The notes under the pieces are model-generated. The model was not told the origin of the DNA. It searched no databases and was given only the letters and a program-made list of their open reading frames with translations. From an uncultured Acetatifactor sp. (GTDB taxonomy: Bacteria; Bacillota; Clostridia; Lachnospirales; Lachnospiraceae): a stretch of DNA of 64,000 nt. Where the stretch lies: positions 1 through 64,000 of the forward strand of contig CAKRTS010000005.1 of the NCBI GenBank assembly GCA_934402315.1, read 5' to 3'. Positions 1-7,860 of this stretch are shown here, piece by piece. Numbering within the stretch: the first letter of the stretch is position 1; every line of letters starts with the position of its first letter. The position numbers and the translations under genes were made by a program.

Positions 1-138
1 GCTGGCTTCTCTGGGTACTGGCTTACACTTTACACTTCCATACCCTCGCCCGCTGGCTTCTCTGGGTACTGGCTTACTTTTTTCGCTCTCATACCCTCGC
101 CTGCACCCTCCGCTGAGTACTGGTGCTCACTTTACACT
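1..138. repeat. short tandem repeat block beside an EIIA-like gene
   Basis: A 26-bp unit beginning GCTGGCTTCTCTGGGTACTG occurs at 1-26 and again identically at 52-77, a period of 51 bp. Each copy is followed by a variable part ending in CATACCCTCGCC. A degenerate third unit (GAGTACTGGTGCTCACTTTACACTTT) runs to the stop codon at 139. The array is cut by the window edge, so the copy number is unknown. It lies just downstream of a minus-strand gene. No terminator-like T-run is visible. Spacing and unit form do not fit a CRISPR array. Confidence 0.75.
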
Positions 139-705
139 TTAATTGTCCACCTTCAGCTTCAGCAGTTCCTCTCCCGTCCGCACACGGGCGCCGGAGGCCG
201 GCAGAATGTCCGCCCCGCTGATTCCGGTTTCGACGGAGACCTCCACACGGTCGGACACACCCTCCGAGGCGAGCCCCTGCCTGTCAAATTCGAGGAGAAG
301 CTTCCCCTTCCCGACGATCTCGTTCTGGACGATGCGCGGCCGGTAATATCCATCCAGAAGTTCATCCTCGGAATCACCCACACGGATATACAGCTCCGCC
401 CCAAATTCCGTGTCAAAGAGGAACGCATTCCCTCTTGGAAAGACCTTCCTTATCCTTCCACCCACAGGCGCATAGATCTTGTCTTCGCTCGGACGGATCA
501 CAACGACCGGTCTGCCGCCCTCCTGCAGATCCGACACTTCGCCGGACACCGGACTTCCGACGAGGAAGGACTCCTTCTCATCGTCCCCGTCCGCATGTTC
601 CTTCTCCTGAAATACGCCGTCCTCCTTGCTCAGTCTGCCGATGCAGACTCCGGCTGCAAGCGCTGCCAGAGCAATGGCAGCCAGCCACCAAAAGCTGATT
701 TCCAT
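139..705 (-). CDS. membrane-anchored EIIA(Glc)-like domain protein lacking active-site histidines
   Basis: 188 residues. A hydrophobic N-terminal segment (about residues 5-22) is followed by an acidic linker and a PTS EIIA type-1 domain from about residue 48: GSPVSGEV, then IYAPVGGRI, then GKLLLEFD near the end, in the usual EIIA order. In active EIIA proteins two histidines carry out phosphotransfer (the KHA and IHIG motifs). Here they read GNA (Asn93) and YIRVG (Arg108), so phosphotransfer looks impossible. I infer a regulatory or binding role at the membrane. The start at 705 follows AGAGGAAAT; the frame is open for 36 more codons but has no ribosome binding site there. It is divergent from the cold-shock gene. 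A 16-bp near-palindrome (GACAAATATTCTTGTC) lies at 753-768 upstream. Confidence 0.8.
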   Translation of the reverse strand: MEISFWWLAAIALAALAAGVCIGRLSKEDGVFQEKEHADGDDEKESFLVGSPVSGEVSDLQEGGRPVVVIRPSEDKIYAPVGGRIRKVFPRGNAFLFDTEFGAELYIRVGDSEDELLDGYYRPRIVQNEIVGKGKLLLEFDRQGLASEGVSDRVEVSVETGISGADILPASGARVRTGEELLKLKVDN

Positions 706-780
706 ATTCTTAATTTCCTCTCTTAAACATCCCTTATTTTCCCCAAAGAAACGACAAATATTCTTGTCAAAAAATAATTG

Positions 781-810
781 TTGACATTTCATAAAAAGTA
801 ATGCTATACT
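781..810 (+). promoter_or_regulatory. sigma-A promoter of the cold-shock gene
   Basis: TTGACA at 781-786 and TATACT at 805-810 with an 18-bp spacer. Transcription would begin near 817, giving a leader of about 138 nt before the ATG at 955. Such long leaders are typical of cold-shock genes. Confidence 0.8.
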
Positions 811-842
811 CAAGCTGTATTCTAAATGAAAGTCATTGAACT

Positions 843-947
843 CACATATTTTTGTAAGTCATTACGGCTTTGATGATGGTTTACAAAAATATGTGATTTT
901 TTTGTCCTACGTTTTAGAATCAACATATTTTTATATTTTTAAGGAGG
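843..947 (+). promoter_or_regulatory. leader of the cold-shock gene with mutually exclusive hairpins
   Basis: CACATATTTTTGTAA (843-857) and TTACAAAAATATGTG (881-895) form a perfect 15-bp AT-rich stem with a 23-nt loop, followed by seven Ts (897-903): a terminator-like hairpin between promoter and gene. ACATATTTTT recurs at 923-932, just before the Shine-Dalgarno AAGGAGG (941-947), so the 3' arm 881-895 can pair with either upstream copy. These repeats are seen directly. That they act as a temperature-sensitive attenuator or ribosome-access switch is inference, in line with known structured csp leaders. Confidence 0.6.
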
Positions 948-954
948 TACCACA

Positions 955-1170
955 ATGAATAACGGTACAGTTAAGTGGTTCAACGCACAGAAGGGTTATG
1001 GTTTCATCACCAACGATGCAACCGGCGAGGAAGTATTCGTACATTTCTCCGCAATCAACGCTGAGGGCTTCAAGTCTCTCGAGGAAGGTCAGAAGGTTAC
1101 TTTCGATACCGAGACCGATCCTCAGAACAGCAGCAAGACCCGCGCTACCAACGTTACTGTAGTAGCATAA
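955..1170 (+). CDS. cspA: cold-shock protein, CspA family
   Basis: 71 residues, the normal length for a single cold-shock domain. The protein begins [10 protein letters not shown] and carries both nucleic-acid-binding motifs, KGYGFIT (RNP1) and VFVHFS (RNP2), with the conserved aromatic residues. The family binds single-stranded RNA and DNA, melts RNA structure and helps translation in the cold. The start is fixed by AAGGAGG seven bases upstream. It is a single-gene unit between its own promoter and a strong terminator. Assignment to the family is certain; which paralogue cannot be told, so the symbol is generic. Confidence 0.95.
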   Translation: MNNGTVKWFNAQKGYGFITNDATGEEVFVHFSAINAEGFKSLEEGQKVTFDTETDPQNSSKTRATNVTVVA

Positions 1171-1194
1171 TTGCTTCTGACTGACGACGAACAC

Positions 1195-1232
1195 AAAAAA
1201 GAACATCAGGCTTTGCCTGGTGTTCTTTTTTT
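1195..1232. terminator. bidirectional terminator between the cold-shock and MFS genes
   Basis: GAACATCAGG (1201-1210) pairs with CCTGGTGTTC (1216-1225), including one G-U pair, followed by a run of Ts to 1232. Six As (1195-1200) precede the stem, so it also works on the minus strand for the MFS gene ending at 1237. Confidence 0.9.
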
Positions 1233-1236
1233 CGTC

Positions 1237-2463
1237 TTACTTTATCTTCCGTCTTCCCGTCACCATGAAGAAAAGCACATAAAATACCGCGATTGCCACC
1301 GGAAAGATCAGACGGCACACTCCGAAGCCCGCCGATGTCACAAGACTGCCGAACATGGCGTTAAAGGCAATGTCAAACAGCGTACCGATACTGATGACCA
1401 TACCGGTCATTGCCGTAATCCTCTCCTTCGGGAACAGCTCCTGAAGAAGCAGCACCATGGTCGGATAGACGATCGAGAGGAAAATTCCGCTGATTCCCAG
1501 CAGCAAGACCCCCTTTGCCCCAAGCAAAACACCCGTCAGATACAGCAGGGTTCCGGCACCGCCCAAAATCAGGATGCTCCGTCTGCTTCCCAGCTTCTGT
1601 ACAACGGGCGCCATCAGAAGCCTGCCCGCCGTCATCGTGCCGAAAAACAGGGAGACGCTCGTGCTTGCCATGCCATTGTCCAGACCGAGCCCCTGACTGC
1701 AATACATTGACCACCAGTTCATGATCCCATGCTCTGCGACAAAGTAAAAGCCAAAGACCAGCCCCATCGCCAGAACCATGCCGCTCACGGCGGCCGTCCG
1801 CCGTGCTCCCGACTTTCCCTCTGTCCCGGACGCAGGACTCTGTGCCGGAACTGTTTTCCCGCCCGGTCGTTCTCCGCTGGGCTTTACACCTTCTCCCGCC
1901 TTCTCAAACCTCGTCCGGCTCAGGATGAGCAGGCTGACCACTCCCACGATCGCCATGCCGAGACAGAGCAGCCTGTACTGCGCGTAGCTGTCCGCCAGCG
2001 TGCCTGTGATCTTCTGGTTTCCGCTGGTGCCGATGCCCTGCACAAAGAACAGCACATTGACATACAGCCCTGCCATCGCCCCGAAGAAAAACGGTGACAG
2101 GATATTAATCATCGTGTTCATGAGCGTTGATGCGCCCATGCTGATGAACATTCCGACAAGGAGCCACAGATAATGATCCGTGCACGCAAACAGGATCTGC
2201 GCTGCCGTCCAGAGCCCCAGAATGCCCATACATGCCTTCTTCCGGTCCATCCGGTCGGCTATTTTCCCTCCGAACAGCATAAAGAGCAGATTCCCGACAT
2301 AGCTGACCGTCACGATCAACGAGAGCTGCGGCTTCGTCAGCCGGAGCTCCCGCTCAAAAATCGATGAAAAGACACCTCTGTTCGAGTCGCTGATGCCAAG
2401 CGCCACCATAATCAGCATAAATACAAGCAGCACAAGCACATTGTCTATTCGTTTCTTTTTCAC
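1237..2463 (-). CDS. major facilitator superfamily transporter
   Basis: 408 residues with about 12 hydrophobic segments and a basic central loop (about residues 185-225). A loop after the second helix reads GGKIADRMDRKK, the classic MFS loop 2-3 motif G-x3-D-R-x-G-R-(R/K). It starts at a GTG whose bases overlap the TGA of the upstream gene (GTGA). It is the last gene of the glycan locus and ends at a terminator. A role in taking up or exporting a mono- or disaccharide is inferred from context only. The sequence alone does not give the substrate. Confidence 0.8.
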   Translation of the reverse strand: MKKKRIDNVLVLLVFMLIMVALGISDSNRGVFSSIFERELRLTKPQLSLIVTVSYVGNLLFMLFGGKIADRMDRKKACMGILGLWTAAQILFACTDHYLWLLVGMFISMGASTLMNTMINILSPFFFGAMAGLYVNVLFFVQGIGTSGNQKITGTLADSYAQYRLLCLGMAIVGVVSLLILSRTRFEKAGEGVKPSGERPGGKTVPAQSPASGTEGKSGARRTAAVSGMVLAMGLVFGFYFVAEHGIMNWWSMYCSQGLGLDNGMASTSVSLFFGTMTAGRLLMAPVVQKLGSRRSILILGGAGTLLYLTGVLLGAKGVLLLGISGIFLSIVYPTMVLLLQELFPKERITAMTGMVISIGTLFDIAFNAMFGSLVTSAGFGVCRLIFPVAIAVFYVLFFMVTGRRKIK

Positions 2464-3131
2464 CCTTCCAAAGCCTCCTCAATCCTGCGCTTCCATCCGT
2501 CAATCCTGTCCACGATCAGCGCATCCAGCTTCTCCCACGGCATCAGCAGCTCCTCCGTGTCCACAGACTGCGGAAGAGCCTTTACAAATTCCCATGAGGG
2601 TGTGAAGCTGTGATGCTCCCTGATATAGCGCGCAACCTTTCTGTCAAAGGCATCATCCTTCGCAATTCTTCCCTCAAACATCGGCGCGATAAGCAGACCG
2701 TCACTGCCCGCAAGGCGGTTACAGACGGCATCCCTGTCCGGTGCAAGCCGGAAGTACTGCGGCGCAGGCATAAAGGCATGCTTCCCCGGCTGTACATACT
2801 CGACAACATGCCCGTCCTCAAAAGCCGTCTCCCCGGGAATCAGATTGTTCAGGAACTTTCCATGAAAGCTCCCCAGCACTCCCCTGACAGCCCCGTCCTC
2901 ACCGACGGTGACAAAGACATGCTCCAGATCATACAGATGCTGGATGTCAAAATCGTAGTAAAAGGCATATTCCAGCACCGCCTCCCCAGGCTCGACACGG
3001 ACCTGCAGGTTGCAGGACACGCTTTTCCCACTCTCACGGTAGACGGTATAACCGACCGCTGCGAGCGCATAGGGTTCACACCTGTCAAACCGCAGATGCG
3101 GGACATATTTTTTTACCAGTTCCTCTGTCAT
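2460..3131 (-). CDS. unknown protein of the glycan locus
   Basis: 223 residues with no signal peptide or membrane segment. I do not recognise a family with confidence. The central part has HLYDLEHVFVTV followed by a glycine turn and SFHGKF, which loosely recalls the aspartate/histidine-rich fold of NPP1/Vps62-like proteins. The N-terminus is a run of short predicted strands and the C-terminus is helical. The start overlaps the upstream stop (ATGA) and its own stop overlaps the MFS start, so it is translationally coupled in the locus. Accessory carbohydrate-binding or enzymatic function is possible but not shown. Confidence 0.7.
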   Translation of the reverse strand: MTEELVKKYVPHLRFDRCEPYALAAVGYTVYRESGKSVSCNLQVRVEPGEAVLEYAFYYDFDIQHLYDLEHVFVTVGEDGAVRGVLGSFHGKFLNNLIPGETAFEDGHVVEYVQPGKHAFMPAPQYFRLAPDRDAVCNRLAGSDGLLIAPMFEGRIAKDDAFDRKVARYIREHHSFTPSWEFVKALPQSVDTEELLMPWEKLDALIVDRIDGWKRRIEEALEG

Positions 3132-4795
3132 TTCTTTTCAAACAGGCTCCTCTTATCCCGAATTTCGATTGTGTGGTCAAATGCCGTGTAATCCGTCAGG
3201 TACAGTGTCGCAGCTCCGGCAGTTTTCGCCTCGCTGTCCTCCTTTCCCTCCATGAAATGATGCTCCCCGAAGCAGGGGCCGATCAGAAAAGCATCGCTTG
3301 CATTGCCCACCTCGGCATAGCCGTTTTTCACAACAATCGTCTCGCTTCCGTTCAGCGGCATATGAATGCCATCGCTCTCCAGATAGGAGACACCGGAGAA
3401 CGCAAGCTCTATCCTCCAGGGCGCTCCTTCCACGCCGGAGGTCTTCACACGGACATCCACGCCATGCTCCGCCTCTTTGACCCATACATTGATCTCCATA
3501 TCGGGGCCGAGCTTCTTCTCACGGGAGGCATTGTCCATCTTCCACCAGTCGCTCGTCCCGGGCTTCTCGGAAAAAGGCAGGTAGTACCAGCCCCGCATAA
3601 TCTGTTTTAAATGATATTCCTTCTCCGACAGTCTCTCCATGGTCTCGCTCTTAAACGCCCTGTGTTCGCAGAAGCTGCCCGCTACCTTCAATTCAAGCTT
3701 CATTGTGCCGTTGTGAAGATAAAAGAAGTTGGACTTTCCGTTCATGACCGTATAGGTCAATCTGCCCTGCTGTGCCCTTGCAATGCCAGATTCCTGATAG
3801 AAGCGCGAGAAGTCCGGACGGCAGTATTTTTCGTCATACTCGAATTTCCTGTACTCGGGATGCAGCATGAACCAGATCAGGAAGTCCGGGGAGGTAATCT
3901 GCTTTCTGTCAACGATGTCGAAGATCGTGTTGCACATCTGCAAAAACTCCGGTATTTCATACTTCATGCCCATCTTCAGGTATTCCATGTAATAATCCTT
4001 GGGATAGATAAGCCGATCCTTGTCAAAGCGCGTTGAATTGGCAGTGAATACGCTGCCGTCCGGCTCCCAGTAGGTCAGCATCATTCTTAGGTTGCGGATC
4101 GCATGCTGCTCATACGCCGCATCCCCCGTTGCCTCCGAGAGCATAATCATTGCGTCATTGTTGATACGGTTATAGTTGCCCGCCGACTTCTCCGCAAACT
4201 CTCCGTCCTCATTGCAGTCAATTCCCTCGTTCAGATATTGCATTGCCGCCTGTTCCAGCTCCTTCTCATCGAAGAGCCTGCTGCTGCACATCAGCACCGA
4301 AGCGATCGCCCAGCGGTGATTCGGTGTGTGGAAGCCGCCTTCCAGCAATCCAAAGGCGCCTGCGCGGACGATTTTTTCCATCTTCTCCAGAATCTTCTGT
4401 TCCCCATCCGGCAGGTCTTCCGTCTTTGCGCGCTCCGCCAGATACTGATAGACCGGAAGCAGCTTCTTGACGCAGAACGCCGTGTCCGGTGCGGAATAGA
4501 AATTGCAGGTGATGTAATCAAACAGCCCGTTTTCATGCTGCACACGGCGGATATAGTCCAGCCCGAGCAGCACCCGCTCCAGCACCTGTCCGTCGTGATA
4601 CCATACCGAGTCCTTGTTACAGTAGGTCGCCGTCATCGTTGCGACACGGTAAATGGAGAATTTCGCCTGTACAATTCCGTTTGCGTCCGCAAAGCCGCCA
4701 TACCGCGGACTCTTTTCATCCAGCACCTGAATCTGCAGGGACTTCGTGACCCTGTCCTCACTGTCCCGGAGAATCTTCTGATAATGTCTTTCCAT
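3128..4795 (-). CDS. putative alpha/alpha-toroid carbohydrate-active protein, possible polysaccharide lyase
   Basis: 555 residues, no signal peptide, so cytoplasmic. The first ~330 residues are repeated helical pairs with aromatic and glycine-rich turns (GGFHTPNHRWAIAS, AGNYNRINND), as in alpha/alpha-toroid enzymes. The rest is a strand-rich domain. This order matches heparinase II/III-like and related lyases, which use Asn/His and Tyr from the toroid; HTPNHRW and GNYNRIN could supply them. Family membership is inference. Intracellular lyases make unsaturated uronides, which the GH105 domain in the same operon would remove. The start follows GGAAGGACAGAGT. Alternatives are a GH88/GH105-like or unclassified toroid glycosidase. 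Confidence 0.6.
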   Translation of the reverse strand: MERHYQKILRDSEDRVTKSLQIQVLDEKSPRYGGFADANGIVQAKFSIYRVATMTATYCNKDSVWYHDGQVLERVLLGLDYIRRVQHENGLFDYITCNFYSAPDTAFCVKKLLPVYQYLAERAKTEDLPDGEQKILEKMEKIVRAGAFGLLEGGFHTPNHRWAIASVLMCSSRLFDEKELEQAAMQYLNEGIDCNEDGEFAEKSAGNYNRINNDAMIMLSEATGDAAYEQHAIRNLRMMLTYWEPDGSVFTANSTRFDKDRLIYPKDYYMEYLKMGMKYEIPEFLQMCNTIFDIVDRKQITSPDFLIWFMLHPEYRKFEYDEKYCRPDFSRFYQESGIARAQQGRLTYTVMNGKSNFFYLHNGTMKLELKVAGSFCEHRAFKSETMERLSEKEYHLKQIMRGWYYLPFSEKPGTSDWWKMDNASREKKLGPDMEINVWVKEAEHGVDVRVKTSGVEGAPWRIELAFSGVSYLESDGIHMPLNGSETIVVKNGYAEVGNASDAFLIGPCFGEHHFMEGKEDSEAKTAGAATLYLTDYTAFDHTIEIRDKRSLFEKK

Positions 4796-4819
4796 ACTCT
4801 GTCCTTCCTTCTCTTTCCG

Positions 4820-7800
4820 TCAGCCTTCCAGCATCAATGTCTTTATCTCAAACGCCCTGAACCGCAGCGCCACCCTGCCGTCCTGAACTGTTAATTCCTC
4901 CGCCGTCTCCTCCAGCATGTTGCAGGCATAGACATGCTGCACGTTGTCCGGCACAGTCAGCACCGTCGTTCCAGCGCAGCCCTTCGACTCGTAAAGTCTC
5001 AGCACAACTCCCTTTTCCCTGTCGAACGCGGGCTTACATGTCTCAAGCACGACATGACCGCCCTCCACCGCGAAGAACGACACGCGCTCCGCCTCCGGTA
5101 TCTGCGGCATCAAAGCTTCCCCCGAATCCGCCGACACAGTTACCTCGACATTACATTCATACGCCTCCTCCGTGACACGGCTCTGCGCAAACGCTCCGGA
5201 GAATGGCAGGATGGAATACGTAAATTTATGTACGCCCATGTCCGCCGTCATGTCGGGAATGACCGGCGCGCGCAGCAGCGTCAAGGAAAGCCTGCTGTCC
5301 TGCGCGGAAATTCCGTACTTGCAGTCGTTCAGCACCGCCAGCCCGTTCTCGCCGTCCGTCAGCGCCGCGTATTTATGATGACTCGTCTCATACAGATCTC
5401 TCTCGTACTGTCTCGACCGGTGCGTGGGACGCTTTATGTACCCGAACTGAATCTCCTCGAGAACCTCTTTTGTATAGACGGTTGTCGGGAAATCCACCTT
5501 TAAGACCCGGTGTCTCTCGTGCCAGTCGATCTCTGTCTCAAAGTCAATCCTCGGGCTCTCCGCCGAGAGATGAATCCGCTGAGTCGCCGTAAAATGGCGC
5601 TCCCTGCGGGTCACTGTGGCAACGATACCGCCGCCTGCCACCCGCTCCGCGAGAAACTCATGCGTTCCCTCCAGCTTCTCCGGCATCTCCTCATACATGC
5701 GCCCGAGCTCCCATGCATCATAGTCCACATTGACATCCCGGTACAGCTTCCACGCATTCAACGGCTCCGCCGCATACTCATAGCCGCTCTTCCGGTCCGT
5801 CAGGCTGACGATCTGCCCCAGACTGTCGATCTCCGCACGGTAAAAGTCATTGCTGAACACAATCCTGTCTCCGGGAATCGGATCGTAGGATGCCTGTTGT
5901 CCGTCCTGCGCCGGTACAGCTGCCTTCAGATAGCCGCACACCGGCAGCCTTAAGCCCTTCCAGCCCCGCTCCCAGCTCAGGGAATTAAAGACTGCATGCT
6001 CTCCCGCAAGCTGCCTCAGGAGCTCCCCGGCAAGCTGTCTGCCCTCACTGATGATCCGGTCAAGGATCTCTCTCGTCTCCTCGTTGACCCTCTGGATGGA
6101 GGTTCCGGGCAGGATATCATGAAACTCCTGCAGCAACAGCAGCTTCCATAATTCCTCCAGCTTTTTTAAGACGATTTTCTCATCCGATGGATTCTGATAG
6201 TCGCCTGCAAGGCGCATCAGTCCGGCGAGATACTCCGCCTCCCTGACCGCATATTCCGCCTTGCGCACACCCCGCTTAATCTCCGACTGCGCCGTGTAGG
6301 TTCCGCGGTGCCATGCCAGATAAAGCTCCCCATAATAGGTGTTGCGGACGTCCTTCTCCTCCAGCCTCTCAAAAAAGGCAGCCGGACTCTCCATCGTACA
6401 GCGCGGCGCTCCCTCGAGATCGGCACACCGCTCCGCCGTCTCTATCATGATCTCGGTCGGCCCGCCGCCTCCGTCCCCGTACCCAAAGGGGAACAGGAAG
6501 CTGTCGATCTCCTGCTTCTGGTTTCTGTCCTCCTCCCAGCGCGTTCTCAGCGCACCGGAATTGAAAACAGCATTATTCTTTTTATAGATATGGGACAAAA
6601 TCTTCGTTCCGTCGATGCCCTCCCACCAGAAGACATTGTAGGGGAACTGCTCACACTCTGGATCACAGCGCAGGAGCTTCTGTGTCGCAAAATAGGGCAC
6701 GCCGCAGCCTGCCATGATCTGGGGCATCGCTCCGGTAAAGCCGAAGGTGTCCGGCATCCATGCGAGTCTGCTGTCCGTGCCGAACTCCTCACGGAACCAT
6801 CTTTTCCCTATGATAAACTGGCGGATCAGGCTCTCCCCGCCCACCAGATTCGTATCGCTCTCCACATAGACAGCGCCTTCCGGCACAAACTGTCCGTTCT
6901 TTACCCTCTCCCTGACGTGTTCGTACAAGCCGGGGTAGTAGGTCTTTATATTTTCCAGCACCGGCGGTGAACAGAGGAGGAACTTATACTGCGGATACCG
7001 CTCCATCAGTCTGATCTGATTGGAATAAGTCCTCGCAGACTTCCGCTTCGTCTCCTCCATCGTCCAGAGCCATGCCAGATCAAGATGCGACTGTCCGAAA
7101 ATCGTATATTCCGGCACAGTGCCGCCATTTTTGCTCTCAAGCAGCGGCTTCAGCAGCTCGTCCGCCCGCAGGATGCTCCTGCTCCGTTCCGGCTCCTCTG
7201 CCTCAAAATCCGCTATATAGGTAAACTGTTGTAATGCTTCTCCGATCTTCATTGTGCGGAGCTCGCGGTCAGGCATGGTCTTCCACAGTTCATAGAGCGT
7301 GTGGTAATCCGCATAGCACTGAAAAATGTTCTCCCGCCAGACTCCGAAATGACTTTTCCCCACAATACATTGATATTTTGGCGGTTCCGGCACGGGAACG
7401 GTATCCCTCGCATAAAGTCCGCCGTTCTCCGGCCTGATCCCGTGTCCCGCGTAAACCTCCGCGAGAATGTCAAATTTTTCCCCGGGCACAGCCTCAGCCG
7501 TCAGTTCCACCATACTATGCTGCTTATCAATCGAGCCTCTTTCCTTCCCGTTGACAAAGACCAGCATCTCCGGCCCGGCTCCGAGATGCAGCATCAGTCT
7601 CTCTCCCGCCGCACTCTCCGGCACCGTCACCTGTGTCCTGAACCAGCCGTATTCCCATTTTGTCCCCCATGCCGTCCCCGCCGGGAACGGCTTTACAGCC
7701 TGCTTTGACGCCTGCTGCCACGTAAGCTGTGCCTTTGTGGTAAACCCGGAAAGGGAAAGCTCCCCCAGCTCTCTGTAAAGATTTTCTGCAAACGCTTCAT

Positions 7801-7843
7801 CCCATATTTTCAGACGTTCATCCCATTGTCTTCCCAGCTTCAT
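4820..7843 (-). CDS. alpha-mannosidase, glycoside hydrolase family 38
   Basis: 1007 residues, the usual length for bacterial GH38. It cleaves terminal alpha-linked mannose with retention and needs a divalent metal. Visible motifs: GQSHLDLAWLW with metal ligands His253 and Asp255, WMPDTFGF with the nucleophile Asp365, WHRGTYT, and FHDILPGTSI. A beta-rich C-terminal region follows. No signal peptide, so it acts on imported oligosaccharides. I chose the ATG at 7843 because GAGAGGGGAGAG precedes it; a start at 7867 would overlap the upstream gene and has no ribosome binding site. It sits between the HAD-GH105 and toroid genes in one operon. Confidence 0.93.
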   Translation of the reverse strand: MKLGRQWDERLKIWDEAFAENLYRELGELSLSGFTTKAQLTWQQASKQAVKPFPAGTAWGTKWEYGWFRTQVTVPESAAGERLMLHLGAGPEMLVFVNGKERGSIDKQHSMVELTAEAVPGEKFDILAEVYAGHGIRPENGGLYARDTVPVPEPPKYQCIVGKSHFGVWRENIFQCYADYHTLYELWKTMPDRELRTMKIGEALQQFTYIADFEAEEPERSRSILRADELLKPLLESKNGGTVPEYTIFGQSHLDLAWLWTMEETKRKSARTYSNQIRLMERYPQYKFLLCSPPVLENIKTYYPGLYEHVRERVKNGQFVPEGAVYVESDTNLVGGESLIRQFIIGKRWFREEFGTDSRLAWMPDTFGFTGAMPQIMAGCGVPYFATQKLLRCDPECEQFPYNVFWWEGIDGTKILSHIYKKNNAVFNSGALRTRWEEDRNQKQEIDSFLFPFGYGDGGGGPTEIMIETAERCADLEGAPRCTMESPAAFFERLEEKDVRNTYYGELYLAWHRGTYTAQSEIKRGVRKAEYAVREAEYLAGLMRLAGDYQNPSDEKIVLKKLEELWKLLLLQEFHDILPGTSIQRVNEETREILDRIISEGRQLAGELLRQLAGEHAVFNSLSWERGWKGLRLPVCGYLKAAVPAQDGQQASYDPIPGDRIVFSNDFYRAEIDSLGQIVSLTDRKSGYEYAAEPLNAWKLYRDVNVDYDAWELGRMYEEMPEKLEGTHEFLAERVAGGGIVATVTRRERHFTATQRIHLSAESPRIDFETEIDWHERHRVLKVDFPTTVYTKEVLEEIQFGYIKRPTHRSRQYERDLYETSHHKYAALTDGENGLAVLNDCKYGISAQDSRLSLTLLRAPVIPDMTADMGVHKFTYSILPFSGAFAQSRVTEEAYECNVEVTVSADSGEALMPQIPEAERVSFFAVEGGHVVLETCKPAFDREKGVVLRLYESKGCAGTTVLTVPDNVQHVYACNMLEETAEELTVQDGRVALRFRAFEIKTLMLEG

Positions 7844-7860
7844 GGTGCTCTCCCCTCTCC

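Noticed and set aside
1..138. possible CRISPR array
   Set aside because: Only two full units, with spacers that are themselves similar, and no cas genes in the window.
4103..4894. 263-codon plus-strand frame
   Set aside because: Antisense to the toroid gene and the end of the mannosidase gene, with no start site.
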